Shown: positions 35,517 to 45,124, numbered from the stretch's first letter. The stretch is 64,000 nucleotides of DNA from Sporosarcina aquimarina (GCF_019748715.1 NZ_JACLBZ010000006.1:37836-101835), one strand, 5' to 3'. A program made the numbers and translations. The notes: a model not told the origin generated them from the letters alone.

Positions 35517-35885
35517 CTTCTCCTACTTCTAAGCTATATCTAGTATAGCGTGAACTTGTTGCTAAGTTGTTGCCTGGTTAAATAAGGAGCCCGTTGAGCC
35601 GATATGCTTCTCCTTCAAACACTCAAAATTCGTTTACACAATTACAATTTTAAGGATAGTAATAGCTTTTGACGAGAAACCAGAGAGTATTGTTCTAGCA
35701 GATAAATTCAAACTATCATATTTCCATTTAACACATTCAGGTATTATACATGATTAGAAAAAAACAGTTGCAGATGAATCGGCATACTGTTAAGAATATG
35801 TAAACTTTCATCAATCGGACTAGCCAGACAGTATTAACAGTGTTATATTCCCAATAACGGATATCGATATTGACTTTCGTTATTA
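35517..35885. promoter_or_regulatory. Divergent promoter region with ATATCGATAT palindrome
   Basis: About 390 bases between two divergent operons, with no gene. GGATATCGATATTG at about 35859-35872 holds the palindrome ATATCGATAT, placed about 30-45 bases before the PadR gene; a PadR-type operator is possible. No other convincing motif is seen. Confidence 0.4.
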
Positions 35886-35903
35886 ATGACAGGAGGTGCG
35901 AAT

Positions 35904-36215
35904 TTGGAAAACGACAAAGTGTTACGCAAGCTTTTTCTTGGTTTTATTCACATACATATTTTGCATCACGCAAAAGAACATCCTATTTTTGGTGTGTGGA
36001 TGCTAGAAGAACTTAGAGAACACGGCTATACCATCAGTCCAGGTACTCTTTATCCAATATTACATTCCATGGAATCAGACGGTCTTCTAATGAAGGAGGA
36101 TCGTAAGGTGGAGGGCAAAATAAGAAAATATTATACGATAACTGAAAAAGGAGATCTAATACTTATTGAGGCGAGGAAAAAGGCATACGAACTCTTTAAA
36201 GAAATCAATGACTAA
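35904..36215 (+). CDS. PadR family transcriptional regulator
   Basis: Winged-helix repressor of about 103 residues. The PadR core is visible as HPIFGVWMLEELREHGYTIS, PGTLYPILHSMESDGLL and GKIRKYYTITEKG. An ATG at 35886 is in frame, but GGAGGTG lies inside that extension and points to TTG 35904. It sits 15 bases before chrA, so it probably regulates chromate efflux by binding its own promoter. The effector is presumably chromate or related stress (inference). Confidence 0.88.
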   Translation: MENDKVLRKLFLGFIHIHILHHAKEHPIFGVWMLEELREHGYTISPGTLYPILHSMESDGLLMKEDRKVEGKIRKYYTITEKGDLILIEARKKAYELFKEIND

Positions 36216-36230
36216 TAAAAGGAGTTACTA

Positions 36231-37427
36231 ATGAATCAAACGAATCCACGTAGGAAAATTACATCACTTTTAGAATTATTTTTAGTTTCAATAAGACTTG
36301 GGTTTACATCTTTTGGGGGACCAATCGCTCATTTAGGGTACTTTCACGAGGAATATGTACGTCGAAGAAAATGGATGGATGAAAAAAGTTATGCTGATTT
36401 AGTTGCGTTAGCTCAATTCCTGCCGGGACCGGCGAGCAGCCAAGTAGGAATAGGCATAGGAGTTATGAGAGCAGGAGTTTTAGGAGGGATTATTTCTTTT
36501 TTAGGATTTACACTCCCCTCAGTTGTTGCTCTAATACTCTTTGCTTTGCTACTCAAAGGATTTGATGTCGGAACTGCCGGTTGGATTCATGGATTAAAAA
36601 TTGTAGCGGTAGCTGTCGTTGCCCATGCCATAATGGGCATGTCAAAAAACTTAACTCCTGATATCAAAAGAAAAGCCATTGCTTTATTCGCTCTAGTCGG
36701 TACACTGGTTTGGCAAACAGCTTTCACTCAAGTAGGCGTCATATTACTAGCTGCACTCCTTGGGTTTCTTCTTTACAAACAACCTGAAGAATCCGAAGAA
36801 ACAAGTTCACAATTCCCAATCGCTAAAAGAATTTCAGTGATTTGTCTAGCACTGTTTTTCAGTTTGCTTTTTCTATTGCCGATCCTGCGAGAAATAACTG
36901 GTTCCTATTGGGTAGCTATGTTTGATAGCTTTTATCGGGCCGGCTCATTAGTTTTTGGTGGCGGTCATGTTGTTTTACCTTTATTAGAACAAGAATTTGT
37001 TCCTACCGGATGGTTAAGTGAGGCATCTTTCTTAGCTGGTTATGGAGCAACACAAGCAGTACCCGGTCCTCTATTCACCTTTGCTGCCTATTTAGGGACT
37101 GTTATGAATGGTTGGCTCGGCGGATTGGTCGCAACGGGCGCGATCTTCTTACCAGCTTTTCTTCTGATCCTTGGTGCATTGCCTTTTTGGGATAGTTTAC
37201 GGAACAACCCTAAAATTAAAGGCGCAATATTAGGCGTGAATGCAGCAGTGGTCGGAATCTTAATCTCCGCCTTTTATTTTCCGATTTGGACAAGTTCCAT
37301 CTTAGCACCTGTGGATTTTGCCTTGGCCTCTATTTTGTTTAGTATGCTCGCCTACTGGAAACTTCCTCCTTGGATTATTGTAGTTTCCGGGGCTGTAGGC
37401 GGATCGCTATTGGCAATGATTCAGTAA
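36231..37427 (+). CDS. chrA: Chromate transporter
   Basis: Full-length CHR family protein of 398 residues with two homologous halves. Each begins with the family block: LGFTSFGGPIAHLGYFHEEY with AQFLPGPASSQVGIGIG in the first half, and GSLVFGGGHVVLPLLEQEFV with GATQAVPGPLFTFAAYLG in the second. It exports chromate (or sulfate-like oxyanions). It has its own AAAGGAG site and is followed by a stem-loop terminator. Confidence 0.94.
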   Translation: MNQTNPRRKITSLLELFLVSIRLGFTSFGGPIAHLGYFHEEYVRRRKWMDEKSYADLVALAQFLPGPASSQVGIGIGVMRAGVLGGIISFLGFTLPSVVALILFALLLKGFDVGTAGWIHGLKIVAVAVVAHAIMGMSKNLTPDIKRKAIALFALVGTLVWQTAFTQVGVILLAALLGFLLYKQPEESEETSSQFPIAKRISVICLALFFSLLFLLPILREITGSYWVAMFDSFYRAGSLVFGGGHVVLPLLEQEFVPTGWLSEASFLAGYGATQAVPGPLFTFAAYLGTVMNGWLGGLVATGAIFLPAFLLILGALPFWDSLRNNPKIKGAILGVNAAVVGILISAFYFPIWTSSILAPVDFALASILFSMLAYWKLPPWIIVVSGAVGGSLLAMIQ

Positions 37428-37437
37428 ATATGTAAAG

Positions 37438-37466
37438 CACCACTCAATAAATTTGAGTGGTGTTCA
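37438..37466 (+). terminator. Stem-loop after chrA
   Basis: Perfect 10-bp stem CACCACTCAA/TTGAGTGGTG with a 5-base loop. The T-run is short, so termination may be weak. Confidence 0.7.
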
Positions 37467-37589
37467 CTGGTTGATTAAATCCCTTGCCTCACAATTCGAA
37501 CATTTTAAATTATGCTTCCTAGCCTACAATGTGCTAGGTGATCGATGTTTTCCCTGTTATCCTTTGCCTAATATTTCTTTGGTGAATTT

Positions 37590-38153
37590 TCAGTTACCAG
37601 AAAGTTCGCTTTCCGTAACCCATTTATGGTTTGTCACTCTCTCGTCGCCTGAAGTCGGATTGTAATCAACCATGTATACAGTTGTGTGTTCAGCTGACTC
37701 AATCTCCGCCACTGCACCTTCCATTCCTTGCATATGATCGGCCAGTAAGGTAGCCTCACTTCCTTTTTCTAAAGTCTTATCGTCTACATCTTTTAATTCT
37801 TCCTGGATTACCCATTTATGATTCTCCACCCGCTTTGCATCCGTCGTTGATGTATATGAAACGGAATAGGCTACGGTATCATATGCACCTACTATTGTTG
37901 CTTCGGCACCTTTCATCCCTTTCATATGATCTGTCTCAATGATTGCTGTGCTTCCAACTTGAAATGTTGGATTTTCCGCTTCTTTTAAGGTTGGCGGGAC
38001 CTCACCTGATCCAGAATGCTCCATTTCCATGTTCTCATGTTGGGGTTCATTATTCGTACCTGAGTTTTCTCCATCGCTGTTATTCTTACCACATCCACTG
38101 ATAACAATCATGATTGCTATAGTTAAAATTAGCAAATACGGCTTCATTTTCAT
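37590..38153 (-). CDS. YdhK-type lipoprotein with two DUF1541 repeats
   Basis: Lipoprotein of 187 residues with lipobox ISGC (Cys21) and an N-terminal Met/His/Glu-rich stretch (QHENMEMEHSGSG), a common copper-binding composition. It then has two copies of DUF1541, each with DHMKGMKGAEATIVGAYDT- or DHMQGMEGAVAEIESAEHT-type sequence and ending in NHKWV. These proteins occur with copper-resistance genes in Bacillales. The next gene downstream on the plus strand is chrA; upstream on the same strand is the multicopper oxidase. Role inferred as periplasm-side copper handling. Confidence 0.88.
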   Translation of the reverse strand: MKMKPYLLILTIAIMIVISGCGKNNSDGENSGTNNEPQHENMEMEHSGSGEVPPTLKEAENPTFQVGSTAIIETDHMKGMKGAEATIVGAYDTVAYSVSYTSTTDAKRVENHKWVIQEELKDVDDKTLEKGSEATLLADHMQGMEGAVAEIESAEHTTVYMVDYNPTSGDERVTNHKWVTESELSGN

Positions 38154-38234
38154 TCATTGACACCTCTCAATTTCATTTGAAATATGAACTTTTTGCCTGC
38201 TGGCCTCCAAATATTCTTCGAACTTGGTATTCAT
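38154..38234 (-). CDS. 26-residue ORF coupled to the YdhK-like gene
   Basis: ATG 38234 has a strong GGAGGTAG site about eight bases upstream and ends TGA directly before the ATG of the YdhK gene, so the downstream gene is probably translated by coupling. The peptide runs MNTKFEEYLEASRQKVHISN and then EIERCQ. It could be a regulatory leader or the relic of a deleted gene. Not recognised. Confidence 0.45.
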   Translation of the reverse strand: MNTKFEEYLEASRQKVHISNEIERCQ

Positions 38235-38437
38235 GAAATCTACCTCCAATTTGGTTCCGGTAGTATTTTGCCCTTTACAGAAGGTTTAAAACGCAAAAGA
38301 AAAAACTCCTTAAAAAATCCTTATTTTATCTGTATCAAGGCTTTTTTCTTTTCCCGCTATGTTGTGTTAGAAACACGATGTGAACCATCTTTAAATAACA
38401 GATTAGAAAGCCTAATAATTTCATTAATACTAGTCAA

Positions 38438-38472
38438 ACAGCCAGTGCAATCTAATCAGCACTGGCTGTTAC
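38438..38472 (-). terminator. Stem-loop after the multicopper oxidase gene
   Basis: Perfect 12-bp stem AACAGCCAGTGC/GCACTGGCTGTT, 20 bases past the oxidase stop on the minus strand. Confidence 0.78.
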
Positions 38473-38491
38473 GAACTTCGCGTATTATTTA

Positions 38492-39988
38492 TTATTCAAT
38501 CTTAATTTGCCCCATCATGCCATTGTCTTCATGTTCGAGGATATGGCAATGGAACATATATACACCTTTATGCTTAAATTGTATAGCTATCTTCACTCTC
38601 TCATCTGGTTTAACGGATATACTATCTTTCCATCCACGTTCATTTTCCGGTGGCTCTGCTCCATCTCGTGAGAGAATTTTAAATTGTGTGCCGTGGATAT
38701 GGAATGGATGAATCATACCACCCATCATATCCGGCTTATTGTAAATCTCCCATACTTCAGTGACCCCTTGCTGTTGTGTGAAGTCAATTCTTTCAGGATC
38801 AAACTTCTTTCCATTTATCGTTACCATGTCCATCATGCCGAAAAGTTCTATTGTCTTGGTAACCGGCAAATCCTTTTCTTCTTCTGTCAATGAAAAATCA
38901 TTCATCTGCCCTGGAGTCATACTATTTGTTGCGCTTTTATCAGAAATCTCAAAAGGCAAAAGAACTGAATCCTCTTCATTTATTAACGCCAGGTCATCAT
39001 CTGTCTGGATCTTTGAAAAATCAATGATGATTTCTGCTCTCTCAGAAGGCGTCAGGGTAATTTCATTTAACGTAACCGGTTCATTTAAGAAACCACCATC
39101 CGTTGCAATTTGAACAAACGAATTTCCCGTATTCAGCTTGAAGGTAAAGTTCCTTGCATTTGATCCATTTACTAAGCGTAAACGAACCTTCTCTTTATTT
39201 ACAGTTAACTTTGGATTCAACGTGCCATTTACCAGCAATGTATCCCCGATTGTGCCATCTTCATTCATAGCTGCGTTATAATTCAATTGTTTTTGCTCAT
39301 CAAATGTGCGATCTTGAAAAATCAATGGGATATCATTTACCCCGTATTCATCTGGTAGCTCAAGTCTTTCTGAATTGTTATCTGAGATATAAATCAATCC
39401 TGCAAGCCCGTTGTAAACCTGCTCAGCAGTTTTACCCATGGGGTGGGGGTGGAACCATAAAGTTGATGCCTCTTGAGCCACTTTGAACTCAATTATTTTT
39501 TCCTCTCCCGGTTTAAGAGCATCGTGAGGGCCCCCATCCACATCTCCTGCAACCTCTAACCCATGCCAATGGAAAGTAGTTTCTTCATCCAATTCATTTA
39601 TCGTTTTAATTTTCACTGTTTCGCCTTTTTCGAAACGAAGCATAGGTCCCAAAAATGATCCGTTGTATCCGTAAGTGACTGACTCAACACCGTCAAATAT
39701 TTCGGTTTTTCCTTTTTCTGCACGGATAGTGTAGACGATTCCTTCTTCGTCCTCATCAGGCCTAAGGGTAGTTGGGATTTTTAGTTCATTTTCACCGGAT
39801 GAATCATTTAGACTGATCACCTCATCGTGACTCATGTGTCCCTCCATCATGGAGTGGTCCGTTTCTCCTTTGTTTTGACCCATCGTTGTATGATCTATAC
39901 CCTGGACAGGCTCTGTTTTATTATTGCTGCAACCACTTATTATGAAAATGCTAATTGCCGCAGCTGCAAGCTTCATCTTAATTCCCAT
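38492..39988 (-). CDS. Multicopper oxidase (lipoprotein)
   Basis: Secreted, lipid-anchored multicopper oxidase of 498 residues; lipobox ISGC (Cys20). All copper motifs are present: TFHWHGLEV and LWFHPHPMG in the first domain, and MIHPFHIHGTQF and YMFHCHILEHEDNGMM in the last, giving T1 and T2/T3 ligands. It probably oxidises Cu(I) to the less toxic Cu(II), as CueO-like enzymes do. It lies between YdhK and a broken copper ATPase in a copper block. GAAAGGGG precedes ATG 39988. Confidence 0.93.
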   Translation of the reverse strand: MGIKMKLAAAAISIFIISGCSNNKTEPVQGIDHTTMGQNKGETDHSMMEGHMSHDEVISLNDSSGENELKIPTTLRPDEDEEGIVYTIRAEKGKTEIFDGVESVTYGYNGSFLGPMLRFEKGETVKIKTINELDEETTFHWHGLEVAGDVDGGPHDALKPGEEKIIEFKVAQEASTLWFHPHPMGKTAEQVYNGLAGLIYISDNNSERLELPDEYGVNDIPLIFQDRTFDEQKQLNYNAAMNEDGTIGDTLLVNGTLNPKLTVNKEKVRLRLVNGSNARNFTFKLNTGNSFVQIATDGGFLNEPVTLNEITLTPSERAEIIIDFSKIQTDDDLALINEEDSVLLPFEISDKSATNSMTPGQMNDFSLTEEEKDLPVTKTIELFGMMDMVTINGKKFDPERIDFTQQQGVTEVWEIYNKPDMMGGMIHPFHIHGTQFKILSRDGAEPPENERGWKDSISVKPDERVKIAIQFKHKGVYMFHCHILEHEDNGMMGQIKIE

Positions 39989-40142
39989 CGATTTTCCCCT
40001 TTCTTTTTTTATTGCGATTTTAGTGTAACAAGAAAGTATGAAAAAAATATGCAGAGGACGTTGTATTTGGAAACTGTCACAATGTATGCAAAAACTTGGC
40101 TTAATTGATACGAATTATAGAATGCTAGATTTACTGATTATG

Positions 40143-41322
40143 AAAATCGGCAGTGAAACATACCTTTCACAAGTAATCACCATAGTAAAGGAAGCGCAAG
40201 AATCCAAATCACGAGCTCAAGACCTTGCGAACCGTGCTGCAAAATGATTGTTTTACGGTGCATTAGCAACAGGGCTGATCACGTTCATTATTTGGATTTC
40301 CCTGAGCTATCCTGTTTCCTTCGCAATAGAAAGAATGGTGACAATACTAATCATCGCTTATCCACATGCTTTAGGCCTGGCAGCTCCTTTGGTTGTGGCA
40401 GTTTCAACATCACTAGCAGCTAAAAATGGACTTCTCATACGAAATCGTGCTGCTTTTGAAGGTGCCCGAAATATTGAAGCCATCGTTTTCGATAAAACCG
40501 GTACACTTACAAAAGGCGGATTTGGCGTAACAAACATTGACACTTTTAAAAACTTCAGTAAAAAAGACGTTATTTCTTTTGCAGCCGCGGTTGAAGCACA
40601 ATCCCAACACCCTCTTGCGAAAGGTGTAACTAGGAAAGCAGAAGAGATGGGCATCGCTTTACAGCGAGTGGAAAGATTTCAATTACTCACTGGGAAGGGG
40701 TCGGAAGGGACAGTGCATGGCAAACAAGTCATGGTCGTCAGTCCCGGTTATGTGAAAGAGTTGAATCTAAAATTTGATAATGTTAAATTCGATCAATGGT
40801 CTTCTGAAGGAAAGACGGTAGTATTCACGTTGATTGATAAAAAACTTGTCGGTATAATCGCCCTTGCTGATATCGTCTGCGAAACTGCTGTAGAGGCAGT
40901 CAAAAAGTTAAAAGAAATAAATGTCAAATCAATCATGCTTACAGGCGATAATGAAAAAGTGGCGCATTATATAGGTAAACAACTCGCAATGGAAGAGATC
41001 TTTGCTGAAGTCCTTCCACACGAGAAGTCCGAAAAGATAGAGCATATACAAAAAGTTGAACAACTTCGGACTGCAATGACTGGAGATGGTGTAAATGATG
41101 CTCCCGCCCTTGCCAAAGCAGACTTAGGCATTGCTGTGTAGCTATCGAAACCGCCGATGTAGTTCTTGTTAAAAGCAATCCGTTTGACGTCGTAAATATT
41201 ATTAAACTTTCAAGTGCAACCTATCGTAAAATGATACTAAACCTGTGGTGGGCTGCTGGATACAATATCATTGCAATCCATTGGCTGCAGGGCCCCTATA
41301 TAAATTCGGTAGACTAATCATG
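40143..41322 (+). pseudogene. CopB/CopA-type copper P1B-ATPase, decayed
   Basis: Fragment of a heavy-metal P-type ATPase that begins in the A-domain/linker (IGSETYLSQVITIVKEAQES) and lacks the metal-binding N-terminus and first helices. It continues through AYPHALGLAAPL (the usual CPC is YPH here, as in CopB-type pumps), VFDKTGTLTKGG and [17 protein letters not shown]. Lesions seen: TGA at 40245-40247 where a Trp is expected; a deletion of about 16 bases after GIAV (40140-frame ends at 41141); and a further one-base frame change near 41277. It is therefore not a working pump. Confidence 0.88.
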
Positions 41323-41416
41323 TTTCAATCTCTTCCCTATCAATTTGCTTCTAAGTAGTTGTATCCTTTTATGCGTATGAATGTAAACTCGCGATAAATA
41401 AAATTGAACACGAATA

Positions 41417-42127
41417 TCAGAATCCCATAAAACTACCAAAAAACGGACTAAGCCAAATAATAATGTACGTCAAACCATCGAAGAAGAGTAGTACACCTAA
41501 CGCGATCATTATATAGCCTCCGATTTTCGTAATGGTTCGATTGTGTTTTTGTATCCATGAAACCCGGGTAATAAATAAGGACAAAAAGAAAAAGGGAATC
41601 GCGAATCCGAGAACGTATGCACTCATATACCATACACCTAAACCAGGATTTTGGGATGCCATCATAAAAATAGCTCCTGTGATTGGTCCCGTACATGGAG
41701 TCCACCCTGCTGCAAATGCAAGTCCAATGAGGAACGTACCGAAATAACCGGCCGGACGATTCTTAAATTGTAACTTTTTCTCCTGCATTAGAAACTTAGG
41801 TGTAAAGAAACCCAGAATCATCAAACCGAAAATAACAATGAAAATTGCACCTACCTGGCGAAGGACGTCTTGATATTGATAAAAAAATGTACCAACAAGT
41901 GATGAGCTATACCCTAGAAAGATGAAGATAACTGAAAAACCGCTTAAGAAAAAGATTGTATGGAAGATTCCACTCTTCCTATATCGTTTTTTATCTGATT
42001 TAAGCTCATCAAGCGACATTCCCGTTATGTAAGATATAAAAGCTGGATATAACGGTAATGTGCATGGTGAAATAAAATTCAGAAACCCTGCACCAAACGC
42101 AAGAAACAAATTCAAATCCGCAAACAT
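41417..42127 (-). CDS. ccdA: CcdA-type cytochrome c biogenesis/thiol-redox membrane protein
   Basis: Six-helix membrane protein of 236 residues that passes electrons from thioredoxin to extracytoplasmic thiol proteins. The redox cysteines are in FISPCTLPLYPAF (TM1) and AAGWTPCTGPITGA (TM4), the standard CcdA pair. In this locus it may support copper-protein maturation. The unusual neighbour is a second, CcdA-like protein upstream on the same strand, and the whole is downstream of a two-component pair. Confidence 0.92.
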   Translation of the reverse strand: MFADLNLFLAFGAGFLNFISPCTLPLYPAFISYITGMSLDELKSDKKRYRKSGIFHTIFFLSGFSVIFIFLGYSSSLVGTFFYQYQDVLRQVGAIFIVIFGLMILGFFTPKFLMQEKKLQFKNRPAGYFGTFLIGLAFAAGWTPCTGPITGAIFMMASQNPGLGVWYMSAYVLGFAIPFFFLSLFITRVSWIQKHNRTITKIGGYIMIALGVLLFFDGLTYIIIWLSPFFGSFMGF

Positions 42128-42208
42128 CTATCTTATCTCCTTTTTCGAACAATCCTACAAAACAGAATCGTCTTTAACATCGCTAGTAGCTATAACCAAT
42201 ACGATGAT

Positions 42209-42943
42209 TCAAATCCCCCAATAGGTGATCGTATCCAAGATGCCAATGACGATTAGTACAAAGCCTGCAAACCGTTGTATAACTCTTCCTACTCTCATGC
42301 TTCGCTTCATTATTAGACGCTTTGCATCGAAAAACCATATTAAAAAGAACAATAAGAGGAGAGGAAGAGAAGTTGCAATCCCAAAAACGGCTGGTAGAAC
42401 GAAGCCATACGAAGTCGTCACAACGATGGGCATAAGCCAAAGAAAAAAAAGGACGAATATAGTCGGACAGAAAGCAAGTGAAAAACTAGCTCCCAATAAA
42501 AAGGAGCCCAGCTTCCCTTCACGGAGCTTCATCGGGATACGCATTGTTATGCGTTGAAGAAACCCTAGTTTGAGAACACCCATCAAAACCAGACCCGTCA
42601 GTATAATTAGGGGTCCAATCACTTTACGAAATAGAGGGAAATAATCTGTCATTTTCGTTTCAAATGATTGGCCAAATAAATATGCCAGTAATCCTAGGGA
42701 GCTAAAGACAGCAACTTTCCCGCCAATAAAGAAAAGAATCTCAACCCAATCTGTTTTCATTTGAACCGTACGATTCCCGTAAAATGTGATTGCGCTCATA
42801 TTTCCGGTCAATTGACAAGGCGCAACAGCCCCTAGTAAACCCAATAATAGAACATAGATTATTGGAACATCCACAAACGAATGTACAAGTGTCGTAAGCG
42901 GTTCACTTATTATTTGACTGATCTCTGACATCAATCCATACAT
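42209..42943 (-). CDS. CcdA/DsbD-like membrane protein with altered motifs
   Basis: Protein of 244 residues with about six helices. It carries cysteines in LLGAVAPCQLTGNMSAI (TM1) and LAFCPTIFVLFFLW (TM4), placed like the redox Cys pair of CcdA/DsbD but with different surrounding residues. It could be a metal- or thiol-transport relative such as TauE/SafE. It sits 124 bases downstream of the response regulator and 81 bases before ccdA, probably in the same operon. The family call is moderate. Confidence 0.7.
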   Translation of the reverse strand: MYGLMSEISQIISEPLTTLVHSFVDVPIIYVLLLGLLGAVAPCQLTGNMSAITFYGNRTVQMKTDWVEILFFIGGKVAVFSSLGLLAYLFGQSFETKMTDYFPLFRKVIGPLIILTGLVLMGVLKLGFLQRITMRIPMKLREGKLGSFLLGASFSLAFCPTIFVLFFLWLMPIVVTTSYGFVLPAVFGIATSLPLLLLFFLIWFFDAKRLIMKRSMRVGRVIQRFAGFVLIVIGILDTITYWGI

Positions 42944-43066
42944 CTATGAAGCACCGTCCATTTTCTTAAGTCGTTAATTTCCCATTTTTCACAAGCCTAT
43001 CTTAATTAAGGCTTTTATCAACGATAGCGCCCTCGCACTAACTTAGAATTATTGTTACGACTGCCT

Positions 43067-43744
43067 TTAGTTCCACTTATACCCAATTCCCCATACAGTC
43101 TTTAAAAATTCACCAATTGGAAATCCTGCCGTTTTTAATTTATCCCTCAAATTCCGAATATGTGAGTCTACAGTACGGATATCTGTATAGGTGTCATATT
43201 CCCAGGCAGCATGTAATAACTGTTCCCGTGTAAATGTCTTTTTAGGTCGTGAAATTAAAGCTTCAATAATATAAAATTCTTTTAAAGTAAGTTGCGCTTT
43301 TAAATATTCATATTGTAATGAATAGGTTTCCTTGTCCAGCTTGAAATCACCATAAATAATTTTTTCAGTATCTTTTTTGTCTTCGGGATAACGGCGCAGC
43401 AGTGCATTTACCCTTGATAATAATTCTCTCTCATCGAAAGGCTTTGTAATATAATCATCCGCCCCGTTATCAAGCCCTTTAACCATATCAAGCTTGTCTG
43501 TCCTGGCCGTTAACATAATAATAGGGACGTCCGAAAACTCTCGTATTTTTTCACACAATTCCCATCCATCCATTTCAGGCATCATGATATCCAACAAAAT
43601 CAGACTAACCCTTTCTTTAACTAGTGTTTTCAATGCCTTCTTCCCGCTTGTCTCTTTGATACACCTGAAGCCGTGTGGAATTAGAAATAATTCAATGAGG
43701 TCTAGCATTCTCTGTTCATCATCAATAAGTAAAATTGTTCTCAT
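43067..43744 (-). CDS. OmpR family response regulator
   Basis: Regulator of 225 residues. The receiver has acidic residues DDE at 8-10, phospho-acceptor Asp52 (LILLDIMMPE) and Lys in DYITKPFDEREL. The winged helix carries RTVDSHIRNLRDKLK. The gene follows its kinase by 18 bases, an order opposite to the other two-component system in this window. It is probably the regulator of the CcdA-like genes or the copper block. Confidence 0.93.
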   Translation of the reverse strand: MRTILLIDDEQRMLDLIELFLIPHGFRCIKETSGKKALKTLVKERVSLILLDIMMPEMDGWELCEKIREFSDVPIIMLTARTDKLDMVKGLDNGADDYITKPFDERELLSRVNALLRRYPEDKKDTEKIIYGDFKLDKETYSLQYEYLKAQLTLKEFYIIEALISRPKKTFTREQLLHAAWEYDTYTDIRTVDSHIRNLRDKLKTAGFPIGEFLKTVWGIGYKWN

Positions 43745-43762
43745 ATGAGCTTTGACCTCTCT

Positions 43763-45124
43763 TCAAATTATAATCGTGAATGTGCTACCTTCTCCCAAAT
43801 TACTTATGACATCAATGCTACCGTCATGTGCTTCGACAAGCTCCTTGACGATTGCCAGACCAATTCCTGATCCTCCCAATGTTCGTGAGCGTGATTTTTC
43901 CACTCGATATAGTTTTTCAAAAATGAAGTCAATTTCCTCTAAAGGAATGCCGATTCCAACATCTACAACAGAAATGACTGATTTTTTTCCTTTCTTGGAA
44001 ACCTTCATTGTAACCGTTGATTGTTCTACTGAATATTTCAATGCATTATCTAGTAAATTCAACACAATTTGCTCCAAACGCAATGGATCAGCATGGATTT
44101 TGAAATCCGTATCGCAAATTAAGTTCAATTTAAGTTTTTTTAATTTAAATGAAGGTTCGACTAGCTTAAAAATATCCTCAAAAAACGGACGTGCCTCAAA
44201 ATATTCCTTTGATACTGTGAAGGTGTTTTCATCCATTTTTGCTAGATCCAATAAATTTTTGACAAGCTCTTTCATTCGATCCGACTCTTCCGCAATAATC
44301 GCTAGATAGTGTTGACGTTCTTGTTCAGACACTCCTTGTCTCATAGCCACTTTCGAATAACCAATCAAATAAGTCAATGGTGTGCTTAATTCATGGGCAA
44401 CAGATGCGAGAAACTCATTGCGCTCCGTTTTTAACCTTTCTAAATCATCCGCAAGCTTTTGAATAGAAGTTGATAATTCGCCCAATTCGTCACTTCCTAT
44501 GAACGGTAGGCTTACATTGAAATTGCCCTTGCTTAATTTCTCTGTTGCTTTCTTCATACGGATTAAGGGACGTGTAAGAAATTTGGAAAGAACAGCGTAG
44601 ATTATTAATAATGCGACTACACTTGTTACTCCTGCCAGACCAAAATGCAAATTTAATTTCCTTACTAACTGTTCAATAGGATGTGTACTTTGAAACATTA
44701 TTACATAACCGGATTGACTTGGATTCACTTTATAAGGATGTGTGCTAACGATGTATGATGATCTTTTCCAATCTGAAACCAAAATCTGATCAGTCTGCAA
44801 ATCTAGATCGTTTACTTGCGGGAGATCTCTTTTTAGTGCTTCTATATTTTCCTCTGAACTACGGATTATTTCGCCTTGATTATTTGTAATAAGGACTTCT
44901 CGTTCCTCATCTTTTTCCATCAAGACGATATGCTTCATAGTGGTATCTGAATAATTTTCACTAAGAACGTCTCGATGATTAGAACCGGTTGCCAATAAGC
45001 GGGAGAACTCTTCATCAACCCTTGTATGAATGATGTTCTGATGAAGATAAAGGATAAGGGATGTTTCCATGATTAATACTGCAATAAAAAAATATGCGGT
45101 TAACTTTATAGAGATTCTGTTCAC
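43763..45124 (-). CDS. Sensor histidine kinase
   Basis: Membrane kinase of 453 residues with helices at about 8-28 and 164-186, an extracellular sensor of about 130 residues, and a HAMP domain (LTRPLIRMKKATEKLSKGNF). The H box is SVAHELSTPLTYLIGYSK, with Ser instead of the usual Arg/Lys after HEL. The N box LNLLDNALKYS and the G box GGSGIGLAIVKEL are intact. First gene of the operon. The kinase-first order is uncommon but known. The signal is unknown; copper or envelope redox stress would fit the neighbours. Confidence 0.93.
   Translation of the reverse strand: MNRISIKLTAYFFIAVLIMETSLILYLHQNIIHTRVDEEFSRLLATGSNHRDVLSENYSDTTMKHIVLMEKDEEREVLITNNQGEIIRSSEENIEALKRDLPQVNDLDLQTDQILVSDWKRSSYIVSTHPYKVNPSQSGYVIMFQSTHPIEQLVRKLNLHFGLAGVTSVVALLIIYAVLSKFLTRPLIRMKKATEKLSKGNFNVSLPFIGSDELGELSTSIQKLADDLERLKTERNEFLASVAHELSTPLTYLIGYSKVAMRQGVSEQERQHYLAIIAEESDRMKELVKNLLDLAKMDENTFTVSKEYFEARPFFEDIFKLVEPSFKLKKLKLNLICDTDFKIHADPLRLEQIVLNLLDNALKYSVEQSTVTMKVSKKGKKSVISVVDVGIGIPLEEIDFIFEKLYRVEKSRSRTLGGSGIGLAIVKELVEAHDGSIDVISNLGEGSTFTIII

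Noticed and set aside
38184..38711. 175-codon plus-strand frame opposite the oxidase 3' end
   Set aside because: Antisense to the multicopper oxidase and across a terminator; no RBS and no family pattern.
43752..44309. 185-codon frame antisense to the histidine kinase
   Set aside because: Exactly opposite conserved kinase motifs; serine-rich composition typical of shadow frames.
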